This document shows positions 47,853 through 59,263 of a stretch of 64,000 nt of DNA, piece by piece. This DNA comes from Acanthacorydalis orientalis (Eukaryota; Arthropoda; Insecta; Megaloptera; Corydalidae). The stretch covers positions 19,194,512-19,258,511 of the forward strand of contig CM068313.1 in NCBI GenBank assembly GCA_034766995.1. The letters run 5' to 3'. The notes beneath the pieces were generated by a model. The model saw only the letters and a list, made by a program, of their open reading frames with translations, did not search any database and was not told where the DNA came from. A program made the translations under genes and the position numbers. Every line of letters starts with the position of its first letter. Position 1 is the first letter of the stretch.

Positions 47853-47942
47853 ATGACAAATGACTGCGACATGGCCCAGTACAGATACGAGCCCCCGAAG
47901 TCCTGCTTCACGGGCGAGGTGACACGACAAAAGTACGAGTAA
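47853..47942 (+). CDS. Exon-like frame with G/C-ending codons, unknown protein
   Basis: From ATG at 47853 the frame reads MTNDCDMAQYRYEPPKSCFT then GEVTRQKYE and a stop. Nearly every codon from GAC onward ends in C or G and begins with a purine or forms a common codon, which is striking in DNA of this composition and typical of real exons. CTTGCTGCACAG|G just upstream is a good 3' splice site and GAG|GTGACA at 47918/47919 a usable 5' splice site. The coding exon may therefore be 47833-47918 (phase-0 end), reading VTSRPIMTNDCD before it. No domain is recognised. The alternative is a CpG-rich promoter read by chance. Confidence 0.3.
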   Translation: MTNDCDMAQYRYEPPKSCFTGEVTRQKYE

Positions 47943-50063
47943 AACGGACTTTCGGCTAGGGTGAAGAGGACGTAGGTTATCGTGGATAGACGGTAGGTAG
48001 GTTACGAGTGCCACGCCGGAGTCAGAAACCAAGCCAGGCAGTAATGTCCCAAGCGTGTCTGCCATATCCGATGCGCATCCACACGGCCTCCACGATTCGT
48101 GCAAGGATCTCCAGATACTCGTGGATCACACTTTTACAAACGTGCGTGCCGACGTTTCGGAAAATTGATGTACATAAGTCGATTTTTACATTCTGTTGCG
48201 ACAGCGGTTTTCGATAGGTGGTGGCAGTTCGACAAACACATTTGTTTGTTACTAAATCAAATTTTAATAGCCTTTATCTAGATAGTCTAGAGTTGGTTTT
48301 CTGCAATATAATTAGTCGTTTAATAGTCAGCGCGTCTCCTCTTAATTAATAATTATTTATAAAAGAGAAAGAAATATTTTTTTCAGTTCAATCATTTTTA
48401 AGTTTTTGATAACCTAAATTAGTACTGATTCCATCGATAAACTAAAATTATGTCAACAATAACACGACGAAGTTTATAAAATCGGATAGATAATTTGTAA
48501 AAAAGCTAATATCATAATTAATTATAAAAATGTGTGTGGATATTGTCGATTTTTAAAAATGCATGTAGAGATATTGTCATTTAGTAGTCACAAATGAAAA
48601 AGAAATCGTTATACACAGTACCTATTTTCTTTAGTTGTATGCATAAATTATACTGAAATAACATATATTGAATTCATTCAAAAAGAGTAATAATTTGGTT
48701 AATTTATATATTAATGCTTTTTCTGAAATATTCTATAGTCAATGAAAATTTAAAAAGAGATTATTTTCTCAATTCACATTTTGAAAGAAAATTTTTCTTT
48801 ATAAATGTAATTTACTTTAAAGAAAGAAAAGTTTTCATGGTGTTATACCAATACTTAATTGTTCACTGACTCTTATTCATCTAGTCAGATTCTCTTAGGG
48901 TTTTAATATTTAAATTTCATACTAGAAAACAATTAAACTTATTAACAGTAATAAAAAAACCGAAAGCTAAAATGGTGAACCTTTCAAAATAATACAGTTT
49001 CTTTTCTAAGAATATTCATTTTTTCGTTTGATGTTCACATTTATTGTTACTCATCATAGCATTACTTTTTGTAGAATGTTCTCTCATCGTTAAAAGTTAT
49101 TCGACCTTTTCTAGTTATTAATATTTATTTTAGTTTTGAATTTAGTTTGAAAACATTTTTTCTATCCCTGACTTTTTTAAAAATATATTTACCATAATTA
49201 TTTCCTTGTCTTTAATACCGATTATCATATTTATAGACATTATATAAACTAAAATAACGTGGAATGTATTCAAATGATATCAAATATTAAATAATCATAA
49301 TTAAACTATTATTATAACATTAAATGACTATTTTTCTTAGATTAAAACTTAGGTCGTTTAGAAAAAAATTTTTTTAGTAACTGCATTAATTTAAAATAAA
49401 TAGACAAGAAAAAATATACAAAATAAATTAATAGCAAATAAATAATACATTTTTACTGTATAATATAAACTCTATATTTTATAATTAAATCCGCTTGAAG
49501 TTATATTCGGTTACACTTTTAAAATAAGTAAATTTGATGAATTGATTATAGTTTGTCAGTATAATATTTTAAAATCTTTAGAATCATATACCATAATAAA
49601 CAATGATAAAATAATCATTAGTGTAATATAATTTTTATTTTTTTAGAACATTGTGATGCATTGAGAAATAAATGTATGTAAAATTAACATTTATATCATA
49701 CGTATATGCTTATAAAGGCTTGCAGGTAAAAATAAAAAAATATCAGAGCAAAAAATATATTTCCTGATATCATTATCTACGACCATTTATATATAAAACT
49801 TCTATCGTTGAAATATCCTTGAGCGTGGAAATATTTTATCCGTACGTTATCAACGGAAATCGAACAAAGGATAAGAGGAGAACTTAGTGGGTCCGTCAAA
49901 AGTTTCAAGTAGCATTTTGTTCAAAATATGCATATAGATGTTGAATTTATTCTGCTCAAGGTTCGTGCCGTTATGCTTCAGTTGAGTTTTTATTGTGTAT
50001 CTAGACATATACTTGTACTAAAAGCGGTGCTTTAAAGGGAAAATTGTGTCCACTGCATGTATA

Positions 50064-50064
50064 T

Positions 50065-50103
<39 letters not shown>

Positions 50104-50136
50104 AAAATATGTGTATATATATATGTATATACATAT
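50064..50136. repeat. (TA)n(TG)n compound microsatellite
   Basis: About 26 bp of (TA)n, 14 bp of (TG)n, then TA/TATG words. Confidence 0.95.
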
Positions 50137-50940
50137 AGATATTTTATAAATACTTTGCTGAAATCTTTTTGTGTATTTTTTAATTTTTAATTCAAATTAA
50201 TCGTAAATGTTAGTTTTTTTAATAATTAAATGTTCTTTTATCCCATTATCAATATCTGAACCACCCATTAAGTGCTCGCGATTAATAAATTATTGAAAAA
50301 ATTTTTTTTAATTTTACTTTAACGTGTTGATGCACATTTATTTCTAATATTAGTATCGACAGACAGGAAAAGATATCTATAATTTCTGTGAATTTTAATG
50401 TAGTTGTAAACAAGTTGTGAATTTTAATACATATTAAAAACCAAAATAATACCTTTTTTATTAACTTAAACAATTGTTACACTATTTACAATAATTTATA
50501 TAAAGAGTATAACTATTTTTTAGTTGAGGTAGCACTTTTAGTTATTAATATATTTATTGCGTTTTTAAATTATTTCCATTTAGAATTTTTAAATTTGTAC
50601 TAAAATTAGTTTATGGAAATGCCAAATTATTATTTTAACTAGACTGCTGATGTATTTTAGTATAAATGAACTTAAGCTTACTATATAAATATATAAAATA
50701 AAGAAAATGTATTTTGAATAATAGAAATGTATTAAAAAAGAATATGCAATCCAAATACAACTAAATATAATTTTTAAAGTATTTAACTGTTGACTGTTTA
50801 TTTCTATAAAAATATTTTAACATTTTTTTTAAACAAGTATATTGACTGATAAATATTAAATATAATATTTGATGCATTTTATAAATTGATAATATTTCAT
50901 ACTATCATGAACAGTGGCACAATAACACATATATACACAC

Positions 50941-50944
<4 letters not shown>

Positions 50945-50973
<29 letters not shown>
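50945..50973. repeat. (TA)n microsatellite
   Basis: A pure tract of about 29 bp. Confidence 0.95.
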
Positions 50974-50977
<4 letters not shown>

Positions 50978-51059
50978 GTTTATTTGAAAGAAATTTCACG
51001 AAATCCCGAAATTAAAATAAATTTATCACTTTAAATGAAAAAGAAAACGTGAAAACTTT

Positions 51060-51217
51060 CAAATCAGTGTCATTAAAGCGCAAACTTGAAGAGTTGATAT
51101 TTTAAATTCATTTCCCCTGAACCCGTTCAGCACATAAAAGACAAAAACTAAACCGCAAAAATCGATATTCCATCACTGACGCAGCTACGTAGTGAGCAGA
51201 GAAGAGCCACTGATACG
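51060..51217. other. GC-normal island 15, downstream part
   Basis: Balanced sequence continuing 3' (minus sense) of the secreted-peptide-like frame. An overlapping minus frame in another register (51148-51333) ends in VALLCSLRSCVSDGISIFAV. It could be a 3' untranslated region or the same exon in a shifted frame. Confidence 0.3.
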
Positions 51218-51433
51218 TTACACCACTTCAGCATACATATCAAAAGTTTGAGGCTCATTGTGCCACTGAGAGCACCGCGCATTCTCCTTCCATTCACCGA
51301 ATCGACACCCGGACTTCTTTGGTGAGAATGCATACATTCTGATACAGGGATGATGGGTTACCCAATTCCGTTGGCATGGTAAATGTGGCGCTGATGCCAC
51401 CGTCAAAAGTAGAACAAGTTTTACACCAAACAT
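51218..51433 (-). CDS. Secreted-peptide-like frame, four cysteines, unknown
   Basis: The minus-strand ATG at 51433 opens MFGVKLVLLLTVASAPHLPC, a good signal peptide with a basic N-region, a leucine core and an ASA cleavage motif. About 56 residues follow, with four cysteines (C20, C30, C42 and C53), including CRFGEWKENARCSQWHNEPQ, then a stop. An upstream in-frame ATG at 51490 adds 19 residues. The frame lies in a GC-normal island and has a TATATAAG box at 51569-51576 about 80 bp before the first ATG. Short secreted peptides of this size are common in invertebrates. I do not recognise the family and cannot exclude chance or an exon of a larger secreted protein. Confidence 0.3.
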   Translation of the reverse strand: MFGVKLVLLLTVASAPHLPCQRNWVTHHPCIRMYAFSPKKSGCRFGEWKENARCSQWHNEPQTFDMYAEVV

Positions 51434-51568
51434 AACGCCTCGTAGTCTTAAAAAGAGATAGGACATCTTAGTGTACTGAAATTTGGACATTGCGTATTTT
51501 TTTCACCTATATTAACATTTTTTATAGTAGTAGTTCAAGGGGCTATATTTCAAGAGACTTTCATTTTT

Positions 51569-51576
51569 CTTATATA
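51569..51576 (-). promoter_or_regulatory. TATA box candidate TATATAAG
   Basis: An exact TATA consensus on the minus strand, isolated rather than part of a (TA)n tract. It is suitably placed for transcription starting near 51540 and reading the secreted-peptide-like frame. Confidence 0.3.
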
Positions 51577-51940
51577 ATGGTGTATCAAAATGCGCAATGT
51601 TGGATGAAACATTAATTTAGTGTTTATAAATTTATCATTAAGGATTTTGTACTGGATGAAAGTTACTTATAATTTTTTATAGTGTATATATATATATATA
51701 TACGTAAATTAAATTGATCTTTAAACAATATTTAACATTTTTTTATCGTCAACTAACACATTTTGTTCAATGATGTGTTGATATTATTATCACATTAAGT
51801 CATAAAAGTATTTTAACTAAAATTATCATGTCGATTTTCAAGTCATTTTTCTATCAAATATTTTCGTTTGAATTAGTCATAGTGCTCTTAGAAAAGTTGA
51901 CAAAAATTTAGTTTAATATTTTCTAGTATATTTAATAAAG

Positions 51941-51950
51941 ATATACACAC

Positions 51951-52022
<72 letters not shown>
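51941..52022. repeat. (CA)(TATG)(TA)n compound microsatellite
   Basis: A short ACACAC/TATG lead then about 60 bp of pure (TA)n. Confidence 0.95.
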
Positions 52023-52025
<3 letters not shown>

Positions 52026-53305
52026 ATTGAAATCGAATAAATATGAGAAAATAATTCCAAAAACAAAAAATTACAATGAAAAAATCGATAGAAAAATGTA
52101 TTATAAATTTTTGAAAATAAAGAAAATTTTAGAAAATAATGGCAAATTCACAAATTAGTTTATAATTACGTTTTCCAGTAAATGATGGGTTTCTTGTCAA
52201 AGTATAAGTTCAAGTGTTGGAGAACACTTTGTTTAGTATTTAATGAAAAAAGTATTATTTTGAAAATTTGATAAGTTAATCAACGTAATTAAAAAAATTA
52301 ACTAATATTAACATAGTTTAGAATGTTAACATCACTTATAAATTTTTCATTGATAGATTCATTATTTAAAATGGGAATTTAAAAAAGAATTAAAATAGAG
52401 AGATGATTTTTTTAAAAATTTGGTCATATATAGTGTTTTTTTTCATTGGAATAAGATATTTACCGTAAATTAAATAATTAAAAAAAATCTTCTACTTTAA
52501 TTATTTATTAGAAACTATTACCAATTATTTTAGAAATAATTGTAATATAAGATAATGGACTTTTATATATTTTTCAAACTGTTTCATTTATTTAAGCTCT
52601 AGAATATTTTCAAAAGTTGTATTAAGGGAATTATAAAAAATCTTGGTATTATTTAAAATATTTCGCTGAAATTTTTCGATTATACAATATAATATACCAA
52701 TCATCAATTAATTATTTATTAAATGAACTTATAAATTTAATTTGTTCGATAAACAATTTTATTTTAATTTCTAGTAAACAATTATTATTAATTACAAAGA
52801 ACAAACAATGTCCAAAAAATCCGAAGAAGAAACATTTATCATTTTAAGTTGTAAAATTTAAATATTTCTTACAATGAAAATACGCAGAGATATTTTTATA
52901 TAAAATGTGTTTTTAAATATTAATAATTATTTCACTATATATATAAAGATATATACATACGCATACTGATGTGTTTATGTAGTGATATAATTTATTTGTG
53001 CTAAATGAAGAAAAAAAATGACCATTAAATTATATCATAAATAAATTACATTTTATCTTTTAATTTTAATGCAAATTTTAGTCACTCATTTGAAAGTTAT
53101 TTTTTGAATATTAAATGTAATCAGTGTATAATTGTTTTATAGCTTAAATTAATTATTAGAAGAAATAATATGTCTGGTAAAATTTTAATTTATTGATAAT
53201 AAAGAGTAAATATTTAATATAACTGGCTTTCCAAGAGAATTTTTAAAATCACTTTGTACTACAGTATATTACGTTTCGTACAAAAAACATCTAAGTGTGT
53301 CAAAC

Positions 53306-53309
<4 letters not shown>

Positions 53310-53344
<35 letters not shown>
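53310..53344. repeat. (TA)n microsatellite
   Basis: A pure tract of about 34 bp. Confidence 0.95.
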
Positions 53345-53346
<2 letters not shown>

Positions 53347-54289
53347 GTAGATCTATACATATATATATATGTGTATATAATAAAGAGGTAACAGACGACC
53401 GAAATTTAAATCTATAGTTTCAGTATGTATTTGGGACAAGTTTAGTATACGTTATGACCTAATCTTAAGAATGTGCTCGCTTTATAATGTACGGGAAACG
53501 ATGAAAGTAGACTGAGATACCGGGGTTGTAACATTGGTTCACTCCGAACATACTTACGTTGGAACGTTATTGAAATTTTTATGAAAATTGAAGATTGTTT
53601 GTGGCATAGTTTATCACAGAAGATATTGTGAAGTTGGAACTTTTTTAGTTTGTGTAACAAAATTGGTGCATAAGGAAAACTATTATTTTTAATATAAGTT
53701 GTTTATAAATTTTAAATCCATTCGAAGTTTGCAGTCAACTATTTTGTAGCTTGTCCGATATAACTGAAAAATTGTAAAATAAGTTGATAAGTTGTGTATT
53801 TGACTATATATATATATATATATACAGAGAGAGAAATATATATTCTTTTTTTTAATATTTAATGAGAAAAGTGAAATATTTGTTTACATTTATTTGATGA
53901 AATTTTATAGTTTGATTTATATTTTTAATATTTTTAAATATATTTTAGAATGCATTTTTTTTAATTTCGTGGTACTTCGTAGAACTTAATCGAAAATATA
54001 TTGAATTTTAACAATAGTGTATATAATAGTAATTAATTTAATATATTTTTCAATATGAATTTCTTTCATATATGAATATGTAGATATATAAACAAATGTC
54101 TACATTAGTGAATATATTTATCGAAGTGAAGAATAATATTCAATGCTTGGTTTTGAATTGATACGTTTGTATATAGAATTACTATTCCATTAGAGTTATC
54201 AGCTACATATGGAAATATTACGTGGTCTCATATCAATATTAATTAGTCATATTCCACATGGATGGACTTGTATGAAACGATGATCGTGT

Positions 54290-54490
54290 ATGGACGGACG
54301 CGAATATTGTATCGGAAGTGAAACTGTTCAGTGTTTTTGTAAGCTATTCGATGTACCAATATCAATTATGTTGAGTACAATAATAATTGTAATTTATATG
54401 GAGATTATTTCATCATTTACAGCGAGCGCAGTAATCATGATAATTCGTTGTATTGTGAAGTGGAACCCCTTCATTCCACAGACTGCGTAA
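54290..54490 (+). CDS. Possible small membrane protein, unknown
   Basis: A 66-codon ATG frame has an in-frame TGA three codons upstream. It begins MDGREYCIGSETVQCFCKLF, followed by a hydrophobic region, residues 24-57 (ISIMLSTIIIVIY and SAVIMIIRCIV), long enough for one or two membrane spans, and a polar tail VKWNPFIPQTA. Many codons are purine-first. The surrounding 300 bp are more balanced than the flanks. No family is recognised. Confidence 0.2.
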   Translation: MDGREYCIGSETVQCFCKLFDVPISIMLSTIIIVIYMEIISSFTASAVIMIIRCIVKWNPFIPQTA

Positions 54491-54741
54491 TATAGAGTCG
54501 AGATCGATATTCAGGTAGATTTTGCAGTATCTACAGAAACTTGTTTAAATTGAATTAACCGAAAGTTCAATAAAGTACGTAATTAATTAATGAACATTTG
54601 AATTGTGTTACTGTCTTATTTTTCAATTCCCATTTGAACACTATACTACGTTATTTTTGAATTTTAATTCAAAATTATGAGTTATAATTCAGTTTTATAT
54701 ACAGAGTAATACACAATTTTATCATATATACATTCATGCAG

Positions 54742-54766
54742 GTATATATATATATATATATATATA
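54742..54766. repeat. (TA)n microsatellite
   Basis: A pure tract of about 25 bp. Confidence 0.9.
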
Positions 54767-56077
54767 CTTCTGTGTGTATAATGAAATATTTCATTCATTA
54801 ATAATTTAATAATAGTTTAAAGAAAAAATAATTAACTACTTTATTTATAGCAATATATAACATAAATTTTAAAATATTATAACTGCATTATTTTCGTTTA
54901 TTTTGAAAGTTTACTGTTAAAATGTAAATAAAATACTTTAACAATATATAAATTATTTCTATTTTTGCGTTTATATATAACATATTTTAAATTTAAACGA
55001 ATGAAATACAATTTATTTTCATTTATTTTGTTCCACGTATTAAACGTTAAAGTAGTGTTACATGAAGGTATTTTTTTATATTATACATTTAATTTATTGA
55101 ACTACAACGTATATTTTATAGAATAAACTAATAAATTATATAGAAGCTTACTTTGTATCGATTTGTGGAAATGTAAAGTTGTTACTACTAAGTTCACTTT
55201 TCTTGTAGGAAATTAATGTAAAGTGATTAATGTTTACAAAAGTCCAACCTTTATAATACATACGATCAGCTAGTGGAAATGTAAAATAAAAGAACTAGTA
55301 GGTCTTTATTTGTGTACAACATAACATATGAAGTTAATAACAGATATGAAAACAGTTGATATCAAACATTTGTAAAATCTGTTTCAAACGTGATTTACAT
55401 GTGATGTCCAATTTTAAAAATTTCGTTAAAAATTATTAATCCACACTATTATTTTAGTATAAAAAAATGTATAATTAATTTAAATGATTAATTATTTAGG
55501 AAATATGCTAAATAGTAGAATTAACATAGAAGTTTCTAGGAAATTAGTAATTAATAATTATCAGACATATTGAAGTTCTGTAAAATACTAAAATTTTAAG
55601 CTAAAACCATTTTTTCTTTGAAGAAAACATTAAAAATAGATTTAAAAAATAAATCATGATAATGTATGTCATCTCAGAATGCTAAGTTTTAATTTGTTTC
55701 CTTTACATTTTTATTTAATAAAAAAATAAGTTTTAATGTTAAATAATGTTTTGAATGTGTTTAAAAATAAGGTGTATGTAATAAAATCAATTTGTATAAA
55801 AGAAATGACAACTAACAGTTACAAATGTTATGAGTTTGAGTTTGGAGTTAAGGAATAATAACCTTCTTTATCTTTTATTGTTTGGAAGTGTCTTATTGAT
55901 AAAAAACTATTTATAAATATTTGATACTCTGGTAAATAAGAAATAGCATGCTTATCTTTATTTTTGAAATGAATAATATATGTGTATGGGTTTGAACAAC
56001 ATGTTTTTGTACTCCATGCAATGATATAGTTACAAAATTTAAGGTATACTTTATTTAAAAAAAGAAAAATTATTTAT

Positions 56078-56081
<4 letters not shown>

Positions 56082-56140
<59 letters not shown>
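56082..56140. repeat. (TA)n microsatellite
   Basis: About 57 bp pure, followed by a second short TATATATG block. Confidence 0.95.
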
Positions 56141-56142
<2 letters not shown>

Positions 56143-56849
56143 TGTTATATATATATGTAAGGAAATTGAATATGAAACGCAAAATTACTATATTTAAGAG
56201 ATAAAAAATATACATTTTATTTATTACTTTGAAAATTATTATTGGAATATTTTGAAATGTAATGTTAAACTTTTCAAAATAATACTTCACTGAATGTAAA
56301 CATGAATGCTTCTATATTATTTTTTATAAATGTTAATCGATTATTTTTTTTATCTGATTGTTTGATAAGAATAATCTTATAATTTATTTCCGCTTTTATT
56401 TTATATTAGCAAAATGAGAACGGGTTATTATATTTTCTTATTTTCGATTGAGTGGTAGTTTTTATATTGAATTCATTGGCCTCTTTATGCAATAATTTGC
56501 TTTCCGATACTGTTAATTGAATTTTATTCCACGCCCTCAATTTTATACTGAGTGTTTTTATGTTAGAAATATTATTTAAGATAAGAATTGCATTATATTG
56601 ACAAATATTAGTTATTTATTAAATTGAAGATATATTTTTTCGTATAGATTATTTATAACGATCCTAGCTGACTAACAAACATGTTTGAATAAATATATTA
56701 CATTCTTTGCAAGTGATTTATTTATTCATAAGTAAATACCGTATAAAATAAATATATTTGGTAGAGATTTTTTTGACAAACAAACATCCACTACTATCAA
56801 TAAAAATGTTAAATACATGCTGTCAAAATAAACATATTCAAAAAAACAT

Positions 56850-57210
56850 AATGTGATTATACGGAACCTACTTGGCTCGGATTCAAGATATTCGTACATA
56901 TAACAATGATAACAATATAAATTGGAAAAATATATGACACGTTATCAAGACAAATGAGTTACAGAATCGACATCGCTCAAACACGATCGTTTCAACATGA
57001 ACGTAGAAATTCGGAGCGATCTCGTCAAACACGTATACCATTCCAGCTGAGGTAGAAACGAACGTGAACGATATATCCACGCAAATCCTTGATTGACATG
57101 TGTTAGACGTGGCTCATACACCCTTCTATATTATTCTGTTGGTTTCTAGACACGAAAGCTGCGAACCATGAACGGTGTATAAACGATCAGGATCAATGGT
57201 GTCAATAAAT
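56850..57210. other. GC-normal island 16, exon-like on minus strand
   Basis: A CpG-containing island. The minus strand is stop-free for about 75 codons ending at 56883 and includes SAGMVYVFDEIAPNFYVHVE followed by a CRFC pair. It lacks an ATG near its start (GTG at 57080). It could be an exon fragment or a conserved regulatory element. Confidence 0.3.
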
Positions 57211-57701
57211 GAAAAATTCTCTTAAATGGGTATTTGCATCATAAAAGGATCATATTGAAAGAGAAAGTGTTAATAGTGTGACAAGCGAGGTCAATCTCAA
57301 GGTTAGAATGTTTTCTTTTCTAAAGGAAATTCGCTTTGATGAACCGATAAGACTGTCTGAACTGAATAAAAAGGAATTGTAACAGTATAAAAAAGAATAG
57401 GTCTATGGAACCAACACGGTTCTATATGATGTTTCATAATTATCAAATAACATATGAATTTTTTAAAAAAATATCTCAATGGTTAAAAATTATATGTATA
57501 TATATGTTATTTATATATTTAGTTATATGAAAATTAAAAATACTTTTTATTTATATTTATCATAAATTTATCATTTAATCGAATAATTAGCGTACTTATA
57601 CATATGCGTGCAATTAAAACATGATGAAATAAGAATTAATTCTTCCATTGTTTAATATATACAAAGATCCTTTTATATATAGGTGCTTTTTATTTATATA
57701 T
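57211..57701. other. AT-rich noncoding sequence
   Basis: No feature is recognised between island 16 and the mariner-derived element. Confidence 0.6.
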
Positions 57702-58208
57702 TAGGTGTAAAAATCAATTCTATGTTTTTAATTTGAATCAATCATAACTCTGTTTTAAATTAAAATATTTTCTCGTCGTTTTAGAATTTTGAAGTACTAA
57801 ACATACCATTCAAAAACACTATATATCTCTGACAACCAGTTGGCAATACCTCACAAAACAGCAGTGAACACGATGGCGTTCAAAAAGCAGGATATTAGGC
57901 ATTGAATAATTTTCGAATTCCAGTTGAAAAAAATACTGCTGAAACCGCGCGATTGATTTGTTCAGCTTTTGTGAAGGTGTTGTATGTGTCGTATAATACA
58001 TGTAAAAATGCTAAGACAGTGAAATATGTTTGAAAATGCATTACGACTTAATCGAATCAAAATCCGAATTTTTTTCGACAAGGGATTTGTCAGTTACCCG
58101 ACAGATAGAGTAGTAATAAAAAATTATGGAGGATATTTGGAGATGTATTTCTTTTTCTAGTAAACATTAATTTTCTATAAGAAACTACCTAATTAATTTA
58201 CACACCTA
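57702..58208 (+). mobile_element. Deleted mariner-derived element, copy 2
   Basis: This 507-bp non-autonomous element has the same architecture as copy 1 at 3.04 kb. Its inverted ends are better preserved: left TAGGTGTAAAAATCAATTC, and right, read inward on the minus strand, TAGGTGTGTAAATTAATTA. Both begin at a TA, as expected for mariner target sites. The N-terminal transposase remnant at 57912-57971 reads FEFQLKKNTAETARLICSAF, with a premature stop a few codons before it. The C-terminal remnant near 58080-58150 is frameshifted. The catalytic core is missing, as in copy 1, so the two share one deleted ancestor. It is inactive. Confidence 0.88.
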
Positions 58209-58690
58209 TTATTTTTATACCTTATATATGTATATATGTATATATATTATAGTGTATATTGATTGAATTTATGTAATTGTATGTAACAAAGAAAGAAGAC
58301 AATTTATGCAACAAAGAAAGGAAAATCTAGCAATTCTGCACGAATATTTTTTTTCATTTATCAATTTAATTATAATACGAGATACAGGGGATTGTTTTTG
58401 GTGTAGAGGGAAATTAATATAAATTTATAAAATGTAAATATTATTATGGGTGCAAGATAAACCGTAAATATACTGTGTAGGTTTTTTAAATATGTTTTGT
58501 TTATTTGAAATTTCCATAATATGCATATTTCTTATAAAACATTTCCATAATATGAATATTTATAAGAGCGGTATTCTTACATTAATTCGATATTAATAAT
58601 AATTAATTTTTGATATAAAATATTTTGTATAATTTAGCAAATATGGAGTTTTCATAAAATCGGTTTCAAAATTACTGTGTTCATAACGAG
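58209..58690. other. AT-rich noncoding sequence
   Basis: AACAAAGAAAG occurs twice, 25 bp apart, at about 58285 and 58310, just outside the mariner-derived element. Otherwise nothing is seen. Confidence 0.55.
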
Positions 58691-58955
58691 AATTCGCATT
58701 TAATGTTATATGTCAGCGAAGGGAATGTGCAAACGTAGATATGTGCCTAGTAAATGTTCGGACAACAAAGAACATGCTGTTTCTTAAGCACAACTTACGT
58801 TTCGTGTTCTCTATTATACATGTGACAGTTCCAACGCTGAAATGTACACACAGTATCTAACTGTCATAATGATAAAGTGGGGTTCACTATTAGTTGACAT
58901 ATCACGCTCATCGTAGCTAATGTACAATATTTAAGATGGGTGGAATGGGTTTGTG
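58691..58955. other. GC-normal island 17, upstream of a candidate frame
   Basis: A balanced stretch with TATTTAAG at about 58929, which resembles a TATA element, shortly before the ATG at 58956. Promoter function is inferred only. Confidence 0.25.
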
Positions 58956-59192
58956 ATGAATAAAAGCAGAAGGAATCTGTTAGAGATCCTGGCTGAACGA
59001 AAGATACGTTTCAGAGTGAGTAACGATTTTATGATGAAACATATTTTGGACATCTATTTTTATTTCGATAATCGATCAGGATGTTTTTCTTTCGCTGTGT
59101 ATTGGTTTTTGATAAAAAAAATAAATCTATCATTTGTTACGATTGTTATAAGGAATGGAAAACGATATATTGGCACATTCTTCTGTTCCTAA
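58956..59192 (+). CDS. Possible small protein or first exon, unknown
   Basis: A 78-codon ATG frame begins MNKSRRNLLEILAERKIRFR with nearly all codons purine-first in that stretch. GTGAGT directly follows codon 20 (about 59016), so the true product could be a 20-codon first exon. Beyond it the frame becomes F/Y/I-rich. No family is recognised. It is better supported at its start than most frames here. Confidence 0.2.
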   Translation: MNKSRRNLLEILAERKIRFRVSNDFMMKHILDIYFYFDNRSGCFSFAVYWFLIKKINLSFVTIVIRNGKRYIGTFFCS

Positions 59193-59263
59193 ATTTATTA
59201 AATATTGTTTCAATTAAAGTTATATTGAATGTTAGTGTTTATGCTATTTTAGCTAAATTCTAA

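Larger units (their letters stand above)
47700..48260. promoter_or_regulatory. CpG-dense island 14 with CRE palindrome and exon-like frame
   Basis: About 550 bp of G+C near 50% with many CpGs, sharply bounded by AT-rich DNA. It holds a perfect 16-bp CRE palindrome, an exon-like plus frame (next entries) and an overlapping minus frame (ATG at 48070, product beginning MADTLGTLLPGLVSDSGVAL, to 47841). A further stop-free plus stretch runs to about 48217. Only one reading can be right. The composition argues for a promoter with a first exon, or a coding exon. Confidence 0.5.
48261..51059. other. AT-rich noncoding sequence
   Basis: No gene is recognised. A more balanced patch lies at 49790-50040. 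A minus frame at 50282-50473 is hydrophobic and starts on a weak context. Confidence 0.6.
51491..54199. other. AT-rich noncoding sequence
   Basis: No gene is recognised. A slightly more balanced patch at 53390-53760 holds a 72-codon minus frame that begins only at TTG (53442-53660). Frames at 51955-52158 arise from the microsatellite. Confidence 0.6.
54521..56849. other. AT-rich noncoding sequence
   Basis: No gene is seen. The minus frame at 56051-56290 is a microsatellite translation. Confidence 0.65.

Noticed and set aside
50520..50535. TTGAGGTAGCAC, reminiscent of a let-7 seed
   Set aside because: The rest of the mature microRNA does not match and no flanking complementary arm is visible.
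53442..53660. 72-codon minus frame
   Set aside because: It has no ATG at its start and no splice-like border; composition is consistent with chance.
58210..58260. TATATATGTATATATG next to mariner copy 2 as part of the element
   Set aside because: The better-preserved right inverted end stops at 58208; the TA-rich sequence is an ordinary flank.
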